DNA of 64,000 bases from Sphingomonas sp. 28-63-12 (GTDB lineage Bacteria > Pseudomonadota > Alphaproteobacteria > Sphingomonadales > Sphingomonadaceae), in assembly GCA_002281535.1 (NCBI GenBank), contig NCGD01000011.1, positions 24,338-88,337 of the forward strand. The letters run 5' to 3'. Every line of letters starts with the position of its first letter. Position 1 is the first letter of the stretch. A program made the position numbers and the translations under genes. The notes beneath the pieces were generated by a model, which did no database searches, was not told the origin of the DNA, and was given only the letters and a program-made list of their open reading frames with translations. Positions 37,399-47,621 of this stretch are shown here, in pieces.

Positions 37399-38862
37399 AT
37401 GAGTCGTCAGCCCGTGGCCAAATTGCTGCTGTTCGGCGCGACGGGAGATCTGGCGCAGCGCATGTTGCTGCCATCGCTGTTTGGCCTGCATGCTGACGGG
37501 TTGCTGCCCGACGGCCTGACGATTACCGGCACCGCGCGATCGACGCATGACGACGAGAGCTACCGCGCCTTTACCGCGATCGCCCTCGACACCTATCTTC
37601 CGGATGACCGGAAGGACGCAGCGGTAATTGCCAGCTTCCTCGGCAGGGTCGGCTACCAGACGCTCGACGCCTCGACGATCGAGGGATTTGCCGAACTCGC
37701 GACCAAGATCGGTGATACATCAGGCGGGCTGGCGATTTTCCTGTCGACCGCGCCGTCGCTGTTTCGTGCCACGATAAAGGGACTCGATTCGGCCGGACTT
37801 GCCGGTGCCAATGTGCGGATCGGGCTAGAAAAGCCCCTCGGTCACGATCTGGTCTCAAGCCGCGAGATCAACGACGCCGTCGCCGAAGTCTTTCGCGAAG
37901 AGCAAACTTTTCGGATCGACCATTATCTCGGCAAGGAAACCGTCCAGAACATTCTGGCGCTGCGTTTTGGTAACACGCTGTTCGAGCCCATCTGGAACGC
38001 GCGCGGGATCGACAATGTCCAGATCACGATCGCCGAAACGGTCGGGCTGGAAGGCAGGGCCGGATATTATGACGGCTCCGGCGCGATGCGGGACATGGTT
38101 CAGAACCATATGCTGCAACTGCTCGCACTCATCGCGATGGAGCCCCCTGCCCGGTTCGACGGCACCTCGATCCGTGATGAAAAGGTCAAGGTTCTGCGCT
38201 CGCTCCGCCCGATCAGCGAAGCCGATGCCCCATCACTGACGGTGACCGGCCAATATACCAATGGCGCGGTGAAGGGCGAGATCGTTCGCGGCTATGCCGA
38301 CGAGCTTGAGCGGCCCTCAACGACCGAAACTTTCGTCGCGATCAAGGCCAATGTCGATAACTGGCGTTGGCAGGGCACGCCCTTTTATTTGCGGACAGGC
38401 AAGCGCCTGCCGTCGCGCCAGTCCGAAATAGCCATTCAGTTCAAGCCGGTGCCGCATTCGATGTTTGCCGCACGCGGTGGCAAGCTCCAGCCCAACACGC
38501 TGGTCATTCGGTTGCAACCCGACGAATATGTCCGGCTGCTGGTGATGGCGAAGGAGCCCGGGCTCGACCGCGACGGAATCCGGCTGCGCGAAGTGCCGCT
38601 TGATCTGTCGCTCGACACCCAATTTGCCGGGTCCCGGCGCCGGATTGCGTATGAACGGCTGCTGCTCGATCTGATCGAGGGCGATCCCACGCTGTTCGTC
38701 CGCCGCGACGAGGTCGAAGCGCAGTGGCAATGGATCGACGGGATCCGGGCCGGCTGGATCGCCAATGACGTGAAGCCGAAATCCTATTCTGCCGGCAGCT
38801 GGGGTCCCTCCGCTGCCGTGGCGCTGACGGAACGTGATGGCACGACCTGGCATGACGATTGA
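37399..38862 (+). CDS. zwf: Glucose-6-phosphate 1-dehydrogenase
   Basis: Oxidises glucose-6-phosphate to 6-phosphogluconolactone with NAD(P)+. 487 residues. NADP site LLLFGATGDLAQRMLLPSLF; the substrate signature RIDHYLGKETVQN with catalytic His; KPLGHDLVSS. First of the Entner-Doudoroff set. GAAGGAAA lies before the ATG. Confidence 0.97.
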   Translation: MSRQPVAKLLLFGATGDLAQRMLLPSLFGLHADGLLPDGLTITGTARSTHDDESYRAFTAIALDTYLPDDRKDAAVIASFLGRVGYQTLDASTIEGFAELATKIGDTSGGLAIFLSTAPSLFRATIKGLDSAGLAGANVRIGLEKPLGHDLVSSREINDAVAEVFREEQTFRIDHYLGKETVQNILALRFGNTLFEPIWNARGIDNVQITIAETVGLEGRAGYYDGSGAMRDMVQNHMLQLLALIAMEPPARFDGTSIRDEKVKVLRSLRPISEADAPSLTVTGQYTNGAVKGEIVRGYADELERPSTTETFVAIKANVDNWRWQGTPFYLRTGKRLPSRQSEIAIQFKPVPHSMFAARGGKLQPNTLVIRLQPDEYVRLLVMAKEPGLDRDGIRLREVPLDLSLDTQFAGSRRRIAYERLLLDLIEGDPTLFVRRDEVEAQWQWIDGIRAGWIANDVKPKSYSAGSWGPSAAVALTERDGTTWHDD

Positions 38863-38989
38863 GCGGCGCTACTAAAAATTCCTTGTTCTTCGGGGGTTGA
38901 TCCAGAGTCTCTTGCCGCTAACGCTGGGTTGGTGGCCGAAGGGGCCAGGGCGACTCCGGCAGGACGCTTTCAGAGCCAATGGAGCCTAT

Positions 38990-39694
38990 ATGACCGAGAT
39001 CGAATGGTGGGATTATGACAGTGCCGACGAGATGGCCGATGCCGTCGCCGGGGACGCTGCCTTCATCATCGAAAGCGCCATCGATGCGCGCGGTGCCGCT
39101 GTGATTGCACTGCCGGGCGGCAAGACGCCGCTCGCCATTTACGAAAAGCTCGCCAAGGCGAAGCTCGACTGGAAGCGAGTCACGATTCTGCCGACCGACG
39201 ACCGGCTGGTGCCGATGGGCGATGCGCTGTCGAACATTACCGCCATTGCCAAGGTCTTCCTGCCCAAGGGGGTCCGCGTTCTCCCTATCACGAGCGAAGC
39301 GGCTGCCGATTACAAGGCAGCAGGCCGCGCAGCGGACGCGCGGCTGCAGGATGCGCATTGGCCGCTCGATCTCTGCGTGCTTGGCGTTGGCGCCGATGGC
39401 CATACCGCCTCGATCTTTCCCGGCCCCGATTTTGATGAAGCGGTCAGCGGCCCGAAGGAGCGCCGCGCCGTCGGCGTCATGCCCGGCGAACTGCCCGCCG
39501 ATGCGCCGGTCGCGCGCGTCACCCTAACCCGCGAGGCAATCATTTCAGCGCGCGCGCTGATGATTGCCGTGACCGGCCAGTCCAAGCGCGATATCATCGA
39601 GCGCGCGATCAAGGATGGGCCGATGTCGCCCTATCCGATCGGTCGCGTCCTGGCCGATGTCGAATTGCCCGTGGATATTCACTGGAGCGCCTGA
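38990..39694 (+). CDS. pgl: 6-phosphogluconolactonase
   Basis: Hydrolyses 6-phosphogluconolactone to 6-phosphogluconate. 234 residues from ATG 38990 (GGAG five bases upstream); the frame open to 38897 adds non-family sequence. Motifs: [33 protein letters not shown] and [14 protein letters not shown]. edd begins two bases after its stop. Confidence 0.96.
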   Translation: MTEIEWWDYDSADEMADAVAGDAAFIIESAIDARGAAVIALPGGKTPLAIYEKLAKAKLDWKRVTILPTDDRLVPMGDALSNITAIAKVFLPKGVRVLPITSEAAADYKAAGRAADARLQDAHWPLDLCVLGVGADGHTASIFPGPDFDEAVSGPKERRAVGVMPGELPADAPVARVTLTREAIISARALMIAVTGQSKRDIIERAIKDGPMSPYPIGRVLADVELPVDIHWSA

Positions 39695-39696
39695 AC

Positions 39697-41514
39697 ATGT
39701 CTCTCCATCCCGAGATTGCCGCCGTCACCGACCGCATCATCACGCGGTCCCGCGCAACCCGCGATGCCTATCTCGCACTGATCCGGCGCGAGCGCGACAA
39801 TGGTGTCGATCGGCCGATCCTGGGCTGCGCCAATCTCGCCCACGGCTTTGCGGGGACGGAGGAAGATCGAGAGACGATGAAGGCAGGGCGCGCCATGAAC
39901 ATTGGTATCGTCACAGCTTACAACGACATGCTCTCAGCCCATGCGACCTATTATCGCTACCCGGAGCAGATGAAAATCTGGGCGCGCGAGGCCGGCATCA
40001 CCGCCCAGGTCGCCGGCGGTGTGCCAGCGATGTGTGATGGCGTGACGCAGGGTTTCCCTGGCATGGAACTGTCGCTGTTCAGTCGCGACACAATCGCGCT
40101 TTCCACCGCAATCGCGCTCAGCCACGGCATGTTCGAGGGCGCGGCTTTGCTCGGCATTTGCGACAAGATCGTGCCAGGTTTGCTGATGGGCGCGCTTCGC
40201 TTTGGCCATCTGCCGATGATCCTGATCCCCGGCGGACCGATGCGCAGCGGCATCTCCAACAAGGAAAAGGCGCATACCCGCGAGTTATTTGCGGAAGGGA
40301 AAGCGAGCCGCGAGGAACTGCTCGATTCCGAGATCGCTGCCTATCATTCCAAGGGCACCTGCACCTTTTACGGCACCGCCAATTCGAACCAGATGATGAT
40401 GGAGATGATGGGCCTGCACATGCCCGGTGCCGCTTTCGTCAATCCGGGCACCAAATTGCGCCAGGAACTCACCCGCGCCGCCGTTCATCGCCTCGCCCAT
40501 ATCGGCGCAGCCGGCGATGACTATCGCCCGTTGGGCCAATGCGTCGACGAAAAGGCGATCGTCAATGCCGCCATCGGTCTGCTCGCCACTGGTGGGTCGA
40601 CCAACCACCTCATTCATTTGCCCGCCATTGCGGCCTGTGCCGGCATCGTCATCGACTGGGAAGATTTCGACCGCCTGTCGCGTACCATCCCGCTTATCAC
40701 GCGCGTCTATCCCAACGGCGCGGCCGACGTGAACGGTTTCGAGGATGCCGGCGGCATGCCCTTCGTGATCCGCGAATTGCTTGGCGCGGGTCTGCTGCAT
40801 GGCGACATCATGACGGTGGCTGGCGATGATTTGTCGGCCTATGGGATGAAGCCGGTGATCGAAGACGACAAGCTCGCCTGGATCGACCCCGGCCCGAGCA
40901 AGGATGAAACCATCGTTCGCCCGGCCAGTAATCCCTTTTCTGCCGAAGGCGGCTTTCGCATCCTCACCGGCAATCTTGGCCGCGCCTGTATCAAGGTTTC
41001 CGCCGTCGAACGCGCGCGCTGGACAATCGAGGCACCGTGCCGCGTGTTCGAAGACCAGGCTGCTGTGCAGACCGCATTCAAGGCGGGCGAACTCGACCGC
41101 GACGTCGTCGTCGTGGTCCGTTTCCAGGGCCCGCGCGCCAATGGCATGCCCGAACTCCACAAACTCACACCGCCCCTCGGCGTGTTGCAAAATCGCGGCT
41201 TCAAGGTTGCGCTTGTCACCGATGGCCGCATGTCGGGCGCCAGCGGCAAGGTGCCGTGCGCGATCCACGCCAGCCCCGAAGCGCTCGGCGATGGGCCGCT
41301 GGCCAGGGTGCGTGACGGCGATGTCATCAGGGTCTGCGCCGAAACCGGGCAGCTTGTGGCATTGGTGAACGAAACCGAATGGGCCGCCCGCCAATACGCA
41401 GCAGCGCCAGCATGGGCGAGCGGCACCGGCCGCGAATTATTCGCGATGTTCCGCCACGGATCGAACGAGGCGGAGAAGGGTGCGAGCGCGATGCTGGCGG
41501 CAATGGGAGCGTAA
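39697..41514 (+). CDS. edd: Phosphogluconate dehydratase
   Basis: Dehydrates 6-phosphogluconate to KDPG, the committed Entner-Doudoroff step. 605 residues, 4Fe-4S IlvD/Edd family. Recognisable blocks: [33 protein letters not shown] (cluster Cys), [16 protein letters not shown] (cluster Cys) and [17 protein letters not shown]. The cluster cysteines in the three usual places appear kept. Confidence 0.97.
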   Translation: MSLHPEIAAVTDRIITRSRATRDAYLALIRRERDNGVDRPILGCANLAHGFAGTEEDRETMKAGRAMNIGIVTAYNDMLSAHATYYRYPEQMKIWAREAGITAQVAGGVPAMCDGVTQGFPGMELSLFSRDTIALSTAIALSHGMFEGAALLGICDKIVPGLLMGALRFGHLPMILIPGGPMRSGISNKEKAHTRELFAEGKASREELLDSEIAAYHSKGTCTFYGTANSNQMMMEMMGLHMPGAAFVNPGTKLRQELTRAAVHRLAHIGAAGDDYRPLGQCVDEKAIVNAAIGLLATGGSTNHLIHLPAIAACAGIVIDWEDFDRLSRTIPLITRVYPNGAADVNGFEDAGGMPFVIRELLGAGLLHGDIMTVAGDDLSAYGMKPVIEDDKLAWIDPGPSKDETIVRPASNPFSAEGGFRILTGNLGRACIKVSAVERARWTIEAPCRVFEDQAAVQTAFKAGELDRDVVVVVRFQGPRANGMPELHKLTPPLGVLQNRGFKVALVTDGRMSGASGKVPCAIHASPEALGDGPLARVRDGDVIRVCAETGQLVALVNETEWAARQYAAAPAWASGTGRELFAMFRHGSNEAEKGASAMLAAMGA

Positions 41515-41550
41515 TAGCGCTTTGTCGTTCAGATGAATTTGGGGGGCGTT

Positions 41551-41595
41551 CATGCCCTCGGCATGGCCCAAATATCTTGGGGTGGTCTTTACCCC
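41551..41595 (+). promoter_or_regulatory. Hairpin-forming spacer between edd and glk
   Basis: The 112-base edd-glk gap has two stem-loops: CATGCC/GGCATG with loop CTC (41551-41565), and GGGGT/ACCCC with a 7-base loop (41579-41595). ACCCC could alternatively pair with GGGG at 41609-41612, just before the glk ribosome site (GGGAG at 41616). Possibly mRNA processing, stability or a repeated element; no T-tract, so not a simple terminator. Confidence 0.4.
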
Positions 41596-41626
41596 GAACT
41601 CCGCCGAAGGGGAGAGGGAGTCAGTA

Positions 41627-42595
41627 ATGCAGGTCGTCTCGGTTGATATCGGTGGCACCCATGCCCGCTTTGCCATCGCCCAAGTCGATGGCGGTCGCGT
41701 GGTCTCACTCGGCGAGCCCGTCACCCAGAAAACATCGGAACATGCCAGCCTGCAAACCGCCTGGCAGGCCTTTGGCGAACAACATGGAGCCCCACTCCCC
41801 CGCGCCGCTGCGATCGCCGTTGCCTCTCCAATTGGCGGCGAGATTATCAAGCTCACCAATAATCCGTGGATTATCCGGCCAGCGCTGGTCAAGGAACGGC
41901 TCGACGTTGACGATTTCATCCTGATCAACGATTTCGGCGCCATCGGCCATGCCGTGGCGCAGGTTGGTCCGGCGGATTTCCTCCATCTCTGCGGGCCCGA
42001 CGAACCCTTGCCGGATCACGGTTCGATCACCGTTTGCGGCCCGGGCACCGGACTCGGCGTCGCGCAAGTGCTGCGCGTGCCCGGCGGCTATCACGTGATC
42101 GAAACGGAGGGCGGACATATGGATTTCGCCCCGCTCGACGGGCTTGAGGATTCGATCCTGAAACGCCTTCGCAAGACCTTCACGCGCGTATCGGTCGAGC
42201 GGATTTGTTCTGGCCCCGGCATCGTCGGCATTTATGAAACGCTCGCCGAGATTGAGGGGCGCGCGGTGCAGCGGCTCGACGACAAGACGATCTGGGCGAT
42301 GGCGCTCGACGGCAGCGACAGCCTCGCGCTCGCCGCGCTCGATCGCTTCTGCCTGGCCCTCGGCGCGGTGGCGGGCGATCTTGCGCTGGCGCATGGGCCG
42401 CACGGTGTGGTGATTGCAGGCGGGCTCGGCCTCCGCCTCAAGGACAAGCTCGTCAATTCGGGCTTCGAACAGCGCTTTACCGCCAAGGGCCGCTTCCAGA
42501 CCCTGATGCGGTCGATCCCCGTCAAGCTCATCACTCACCCGCAACCGGGCCTGTTCGGCGCGGCGGCGGCTTTTGCGCAAAGGCATGCCCAATGA
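41627..42595 (+). CDS. glk: Glucokinase
   Basis: Phosphorylates glucose to feed the pathway. 322 residues from ATG 41627 with GGGAG six bases upstream; the open frame to 41552 is an extension through the hairpin spacer. ATP site VSVDIGGTHARFAIA; glucose site DFILINDFGAIGHAV; VCGPGTGLGVAQV and ETEGGHMDFAPLD. E. coli-type (Glk) kinase. It overlaps eda by four bases. Confidence 0.96.
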   Translation: MQVVSVDIGGTHARFAIAQVDGGRVVSLGEPVTQKTSEHASLQTAWQAFGEQHGAPLPRAAAIAVASPIGGEIIKLTNNPWIIRPALVKERLDVDDFILINDFGAIGHAVAQVGPADFLHLCGPDEPLPDHGSITVCGPGTGLGVAQVLRVPGGYHVIETEGGHMDFAPLDGLEDSILKRLRKTFTRVSVERICSGPGIVGIYETLAEIEGRAVQRLDDKTIWAMALDGSDSLALAALDRFCLALGAVAGDLALAHGPHGVVIAGGLGLRLKDKLVNSGFEQRFTAKGRFQTLMRSIPVKLITHPQPGLFGAAAAFAQRHAQ

Positions 42596-43224
42596 CCGAC
42601 CCAATGAGCTACAGGGCGACCATCGACGACATCATGCGCACCAGCGCTGTCATCCCCGTGCTGGTGATCGACGACGCCGCCACCGCAGCGCCGCTGGCCG
42701 AGGCGCTCGTCGCCGGCGGGCTGCGGGTCCTTGAGGTGACGATGCGCACCCCTGCCGCGCTCGACGCGATCCGTGCCATGAAGCAGGTTCCCGGTGCAAT
42801 TGTCGGCGCCGGCACCGTCGTCAATGCCGAACAATTCAAGGCCGTGATGGCCGCAGGCGCCGAGTTTATCGTTTCGCCAGGCCTGACCGAGCGCCTCGCG
42901 CGACCGATCATCGACAGCGGCGTCCCCTTCCTGCCCGGCATCGCCAATGCGGCCGACATCATGACCGGCCTCGACCTTGGCCTCACCCATTTCAAATTCT
43001 TCCCGGCCGAGGCGAATGGCGGGCTGAAGGCCCTAAAGGCGCTCGCCTCTCCTTTCTACCAGTGCAAATTCTGCCCGACCGGGGGCATCAGCGAAGCAAC
43101 TGCGCCTGAGTGGCTGGCCTTCGATCCGGTGCTATGCGTCGGCGGCAGCTGGGTGACGCCTAAAGGCGCGGGCATGGCAGAGGTGGCGGAATTGGCCGGT
43201 ATTGCCAGCGGACTGCGGCGGTAA
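42592..43224 (+). CDS. eda: KDPG aldolase (2-keto-3-deoxy-6-phosphogluconate aldolase)
   Basis: Splits KDPG into pyruvate and glyceraldehyde-3-phosphate. 210 residues. Class I aldolase signature: [15 protein letters not shown] (catalytic Glu), [13 protein letters not shown], and the Schiff-base Lys in [12 protein letters not shown]; phosphate loop [20 protein letters not shown] overlap with glk and a TAATG overlap with the next gene show tight coupling. Confidence 0.97.
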   Translation: MTDPMSYRATIDDIMRTSAVIPVLVIDDAATAAPLAEALVAGGLRVLEVTMRTPAALDAIRAMKQVPGAIVGAGTVVNAEQFKAVMAAGAEFIVSPGLTERLARPIIDSGVPFLPGIANAADIMTGLDLGLTHFKFFPAEANGGLKALKALASPFYQCKFCPTGGISEATAPEWLAFDPVLCVGGSWVTPKGAGMAEVAELAGIASGLRR

Positions 43225-43901
43225 TGCAGATCGGGCTGATCGGGGGCATCGGCCCCGCAGCGACGGATTATTATTACAGGCAGCTCATTGCGACCTATAA
43301 CGCCGCTGCCATGCCGCTCGACATGACCATCGTGCATGCCGATACGCCCACGCTGCTCGCCAATTTAAGGAGCGACCGCCGCGACGATCAAGCCGCCATT
43401 TTTGCAGCTCTCACCAATCGATTGGCGATGGCCGGCGCCGGGTGTGTTGCGATCACATCCATCGCCGGCCATTTCTGTCGAGAGGCCTTCGCGGCCCGGT
43501 CATCTCTACCGGTAATCGATATGATCAGCGCCGTCGCCGATGCGGTGGTGACGCAAGGGCATCGCAGGATCGGTATCCTTGGCACCCGCACGGTTATGGA
43601 AACCGCCTTTTTTGGTGGTATTCATTCCGCTGAGGTTGTGGCCCCCAGTGAACCGCTGCTCACGGCTGTCGATCAAGCTTATGTCGCGATGGCCGCATCG
43701 GGTTCGATCACCACTGACCAGCGACGGATATTCGAAACGGCGGCACGCCGACTAACCGACGATGATCAAACAGATGCGATCATGCTTGGGGGAACCGACC
43801 TTGCGCTTGCATTTACCCCGGAACGCACACCGTTTTCGTTGATCGACTGCGCCGCCATCCATGCCAGCGCCATTGCACGCTTCGCCATCGAGGCCCGCTG
43901 A
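43224..43901 (+). CDS. Aspartate/glutamate racemase-fold protein lacking both catalytic Cys
   Basis: 225 residues. IGLIGGIGPAATDYYYRQL is the usual opening and the two-domain fold is clear. The first active-site block, CNTxH in active racemases, reads SIAGH (residues 79-83). The second, LGCTE, reads LGGTD (Gly190). So the two-base thiol mechanism is absent. It is coupled by a one-base overlap to eda, so it is expressed with the Entner-Doudoroff genes. Function unknown; possibly a binding or isomerase-like role. Confidence 0.85.
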   Translation: MQIGLIGGIGPAATDYYYRQLIATYNAAAMPLDMTIVHADTPTLLANLRSDRRDDQAAIFAALTNRLAMAGAGCVAITSIAGHFCREAFAARSSLPVIDMISAVADAVVTQGHRRIGILGTRTVMETAFFGGIHSAEVVAPSEPLLTAVDQAYVAMAASGSITTDQRRIFETAARRLTDDDQTDAIMLGGTDLALAFTPERTPFSLIDCAAIHASAIARFAIEAR

Positions 43902-43972
43902 CCATCAATCGAGTAATGGTTGCGGATTATGCCAAACGCCACCGAAACAGAAAGAGGCGCGCGGACGGGACC

Positions 43973-44941
43973 CTATCGCTCCCCACGCGCATGGCGAATC
44001 GCATACCATTTCTGCACATTGGCATTATGCTGGTCGAGCGTGTCTGCAAACACATGCCCGCCGGTGCCGTCAGCCACGAAATAAAGGGCGCTTGATGGCG
44101 CCGGATCAAGAACCGCATCGATGCTCGCGCGGCCCGGGTTGCAGATCGGCCCCGCCGGCAGGCCAACCATCGCATAGGTATTATAGGCGTTCACCGCCTG
44201 CACTTCGGAACGCAGGATACGGCGGCCAAGTGGCTTGCCCTTGGTGATCGGATAGATGATCGTCGGATCGGCCTGGAGCATCATCCCGCGCTTTAGCCGG
44301 TTCGCATAGACCGCGGCGACCGTGCGGCGCTCGCTCGCCTTGCCGGTTTCCTTCTCCACGATCGAAGCGAGGATCAGCGCCTCGCGCGGGGTGGCTACCG
44401 CGATGCCGGGTTTGCGATGTTCCCAGGCGCGGGCAAGATATTTGAGCATCGCGCGCTGCATCCGGTCGAGCACGCTCTGCCGGGTGTCACCGCGCTGGAA
44501 GCTGTAGCTGTCAGGCAGGATCGTGCCCTCGATCGGCACCGCGACCTCACCGGTCAGCCCATCCGCCGCCATCAGCTTTTCCTGCACCAGCACCGATGGA
44601 AGGCCCTCGGGAATCGTCACGAAGCGCTGCAAAGTGCGGCCGCCCTGCAGCATCTTCAGGATATCGGCCTGGCTGAGATGCGCCGGGATGCGATATTCGC
44701 CCGCCTTGATCGGCGTGCCGGCACCGAACACTTTGGCGAGCAGCTTGAAGCGCGCCGCCGACGGGATCGCCCCTGCCGCCTCCAGCCGTTCGGCTGTGCC
44801 AGACAGGGTGGCGCCGTCGCGCACTTCGAACGTCATGTTGCGCGGCGTTGGCCCGGCACCGCCCCAGTCCTGCACCAGCAAAAACAGGGCGCCGATCGCG
44901 GCCAGCACGAGGATGAGACCAAAACAGCCGAGTTTGCGCAC
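43973..44941 (-). CDS. mltG: Endolytic murein transglycosylase MltG
   Basis: Cuts nascent glycan strands at the inner membrane, limiting their length. 322 residues: N-terminal membrane anchor (CFGLILVLAAIGALFLLVQ), LysM-like region, then a YceG domain with catalytic Glu in ASIVEKETGKASERRTVAAV and LPAGPICNPGRASIDAVL. GTG start with GGAG nearby. It follows fabF, a standard alphaproteobacterial order. Confidence 0.95.
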   Translation of the reverse strand: MRKLGCFGLILVLAAIGALFLLVQDWGGAGPTPRNMTFEVRDGATLSGTAERLEAAGAIPSAARFKLLAKVFGAGTPIKAGEYRIPAHLSQADILKMLQGGRTLQRFVTIPEGLPSVLVQEKLMAADGLTGEVAVPIEGTILPDSYSFQRGDTRQSVLDRMQRAMLKYLARAWEHRKPGIAVATPREALILASIVEKETGKASERRTVAAVYANRLKRGMMLQADPTIIYPITKGKPLGRRILRSEVQAVNAYNTYAMVGLPAGPICNPGRASIDAVLDPAPSSALYFVADGTGGHVFADTLDQHNANVQKWYAIRHARGER

Positions 44942-44976
44942 GCGATCTCCTCCCCGTTACACCCCGTCGCGCCGAT

Positions 44977-46236
44977 CTAGACCGCCTTCATCACCAGGCT
45001 GGCATTGGTCCCACCAAAGCCAAAGCTGTTGTTGAGCACGGCCTTGACGACACGTTCCTTGGCGACATGCGGCACCAGATCGACACCTTCACAGCCGTCG
45101 CTGGGATCGTCGAGGTTGAGCGTCGGCGGGACGATCTGGTCGCGCATCGCCAGGATGCAGAAGATGCTCTCCACGGCGCCGGCGCCACCAAGCAAATGCC
45201 CGATCGCCGACTTGGTCGAGCTCATCGACAAGGTGCCGATCGCATTGCCGAACAGGCGGCGGACCGCGCCCAGCTCCAGCTCGTCGCCAAGCGGGGTCGA
45301 TGTCCCGTGCGCGTTGATGTAATCGATATCGCCGAGCGCCAGCCCTGAACGCTTCATCGCCAGCTGCATCGAACGGAAGGCGCCTGCACCTTCTGGATGA
45401 GGGGCGGTGACATGATAAGCATCGCCCGACATACCGTAGCCGACGATCTCGGCATAGATTTTGGCGCCGCGCGCCTTCGCATGCTCATATTCCTCGAGGC
45501 AAACGACGCCCGCGCCTTCCCCCATCACAAAACCGTCACGGCCCTTGTCATAGGGGCGGCTGCCCTTTTCCGGGCAATCGTTGAAATTGGTCGACAGCGC
45601 CCGCGCTTGGGCAAAGCCAGCGATCCCAATCGGGCAGATCGCGCCCTCGGCGCCGCCTGCCAGCATCACATCGGCATCGTCGAGCATGATCATCCGGGCG
45701 GCATCGCCAATTGAATGCGCGCCGGTCGAACAGGCCGTGACGACGGCGTGGTTGGGGCCCATCAGGCCATATTTGATCTGCACCTGGCCAGAGATCAGGT
45801 TGATCAGCCGGCCATGCACGAAATGCGGCGAAACGCGGCGCGGCCCTTTTTCATGCAGCACGATCGATTCGCTGGCGATCCCCGGCAGCCCGCCAATCCC
45901 CGAACCGATCGAGCAGCCGGCGCGAAGCCGCTGCTCCTCGGTCATGTCCGTCAGTCCGGCGTCTTCAAGCGCCTGTCCGGCGGCATCGATCCCGAAGATG
46001 ATGAATGGATCGACCTGGCGCTGAACCTTGTGATCGACCCGCTTGCCGGGATCAAAACCATAAGCATGATCGGCTGGCTTCACTTCGCAGGCATAGCGGC
46101 AGACATAATCGGTCGCATCAAAGCGCGTGATGATCCCCGCGCCGGACTTTGCGGCCAGAATGTTGGCCCAGGCGGTCTCGACATCCGCGCCCAGCGGGGT
46201 GACGAGTCCAAGCCCGGTGACGACAACACGGCGCAT
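44977..46236 (-). CDS. fabF: 3-oxoacyl-ACP synthase II
   Basis: Condenses malonyl-ACP with acyl-ACP in fatty-acid elongation. 419 residues from ATG 46236 (MRRVVVTGLGLVTPLG); the longer frame to 46266 adds ten odd residues. Active-site Cys in AVVTACSTGAHSIG; the two His in NAHGTSTPLGD and KSAIGHLLGGAGAVE; C-terminal NNSFGFGGTNASLV. Same strand as acpP and mltG. Confidence 0.97.
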   Translation of the reverse strand: MRRVVVTGLGLVTPLGADVETAWANILAAKSGAGIITRFDATDYVCRYACEVKPADHAYGFDPGKRVDHKVQRQVDPFIIFGIDAAGQALEDAGLTDMTEEQRLRAGCSIGSGIGGLPGIASESIVLHEKGPRRVSPHFVHGRLINLISGQVQIKYGLMGPNHAVVTACSTGAHSIGDAARMIMLDDADVMLAGGAEGAICPIGIAGFAQARALSTNFNDCPEKGSRPYDKGRDGFVMGEGAGVVCLEEYEHAKARGAKIYAEIVGYGMSGDAYHVTAPHPEGAGAFRSMQLAMKRSGLALGDIDYINAHGTSTPLGDELELGAVRRLFGNAIGTLSMSSTKSAIGHLLGGAGAVESIFCILAMRDQIVPPTLNLDDPSDGCEGVDLVPHVAKERVVKAVLNNSFGFGGTNASLVMKAV

Positions 46237-46380
46237 GGCAATCTCCGTTCTTGCTTTAAATACCAAAGCGGCCCCCCAACCCCGGAAAATCCCTGGGACG
46301 AGGAGCCGCTCAGTCGTTTCGGCCCCACAGGGCCATAAGGCTGTCCGGGCGTGTCGCTCGCGCGAACCTGCCCAGAATGC

Positions 46381-46617
46381 TCAGCCCTTATGCTCGTCGA
46401 TATACGTGATCGCGTCCTTGACGGTGCCGATCTTCTCAGCTGCATCGTCAGGGATTTCGACCCCGAACTCTTCTTCAAAAGCCATTACCAGCTCGACGAT
46501 ATCGAGGCTGTCGGCGCCCAGATCATCAATGAAACTCGCATCTTCGGTAACCTTGTCGCTTTCGACGCCGAGATGCTCGACGACGATCTTCTTCACGCGA
46601 TCGGCAGTCTCGCTCAT
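46381..46617 (-). CDS. acpP: Acyl carrier protein
   Basis: 78 residues, strongly acidic. Phosphopantetheine attaches to the Ser in [19 protein letters not shown] 46617 chosen because the upstream extension of the frame is basic and unlike ACP. It carries the growing acyl chain for FabF/FabG/FabD encoded beside it. Confidence 0.98.
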   Translation of the reverse strand: MSETADRVKKIVVEHLGVESDKVTEDASFIDDLGADSLDIVELVMAFEEEFGVEIPDDAAEKIGTVKDAITYIDEHKG

Positions 46618-46771
46618 GCTATCTTCCCTCTCGTAGCGTTGGGTGTTCGTATTCCTGATCGCACCTAGAACGCGATGCGGGCCCTTGCAAGGGGGCAGCC
46701 GTTGCTCACGATCAGCAAAGCGATGGGGGCTCTGGCGCTGCCCCGGGTCCAAGCCTTGATCGAAGGCCCGG

Positions 46772-47512
46772 TCACAGCATCGCCATGCCACCATTGACGT
46801 GCAGGGTCTGGCCCGTGACATAGCCGGCTTCGCGGCTCGCCAGATACACCACGGCCGCACCAATATCGGGTCCCTCGCCCATATGGCCAGCCGGAATCCG
46901 GCTATTGAGCGCCTCTTTCTGCGCATCGGCCAGGCCATCGGTCATCGCCGAACGAATGAACCCCGGCGCGACACAATTGACGGTAATTCCACGGCTGGCC
47001 AGTTCCTGGGCGAGCGCCTTTGACATGGCGGTCAGCCCGCCCTTGGACGCGGCGTAATTGGCCTGGCCCGGATTGCCCGTCGTGCCGACGACGGATGTGA
47101 TCGAGATGATCCTGCCGAAGCGCGCCTTCATCATCGGCCGCGCCGCAGCGCGCGCCAATCTGAACGCGGCCTCCAAGTTGACGCGGATCACCTGATCCCA
47201 TTCGTCATCCTTCATCCGCATCACCAGATTGTCGCGCGTCAGCCCGGCATTGTTGACGAGAATATCAAGCTTGCCGCCCAGCGCCTCGACGGCCTGACCG
47301 ACCAGCGAATCAACCGCTGGACCATCCGACAGATTGCAGGGCAAAGCGACATGATCGCCGCCGAGTCCGGCGCGAAACGCTTCGAGCTTTTCGATATTGG
47401 AGCCCGACACCGCCAGCCGCGCGCCCTGCCCGGCCAGCGCCTGCGCAATCGCCGAGCCGATACCCCCCGAAGCGCCGGTGACGAGCGCCGTCATGCCTGT
47501 TAAATCGAACAT
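46772..47512 (-). CDS. fabG: 3-oxoacyl-ACP reductase
   Basis: NADPH-dependent reduction of 3-oxoacyl-ACP. 246 residues from ATG 47512. Short-chain dehydrogenase motifs: [30 protein letters not shown], catalytic SITSVVG with YAASKGGL, and the C-terminal [13 protein letters not shown] typical of FabG. It lies between fabD and acpP. Confidence 0.97.
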   Translation of the reverse strand: MFDLTGMTALVTGASGGIGSAIAQALAGQGARLAVSGSNIEKLEAFRAGLGGDHVALPCNLSDGPAVDSLVGQAVEALGGKLDILVNNAGLTRDNLVMRMKDDEWDQVIRVNLEAAFRLARAAARPMMKARFGRIISITSVVGTTGNPGQANYAASKGGLTAMSKALAQELASRGITVNCVAPGFIRSAMTDGLADAQKEALNSRIPAGHMGEGPDIGAAVVYLASREAGYVTGQTLHVNGGMAML

Positions 47513-47621
47513 CAATCTCTTCCCTCGATTTGATTCGCACCGCGCCGCCGCGTGATGGTCTTTGACGACAGGTTGCACGCCCTTGTTGCACGTGGCGCAT
47601 CGCCGCCTTGTGAACCGAAAA

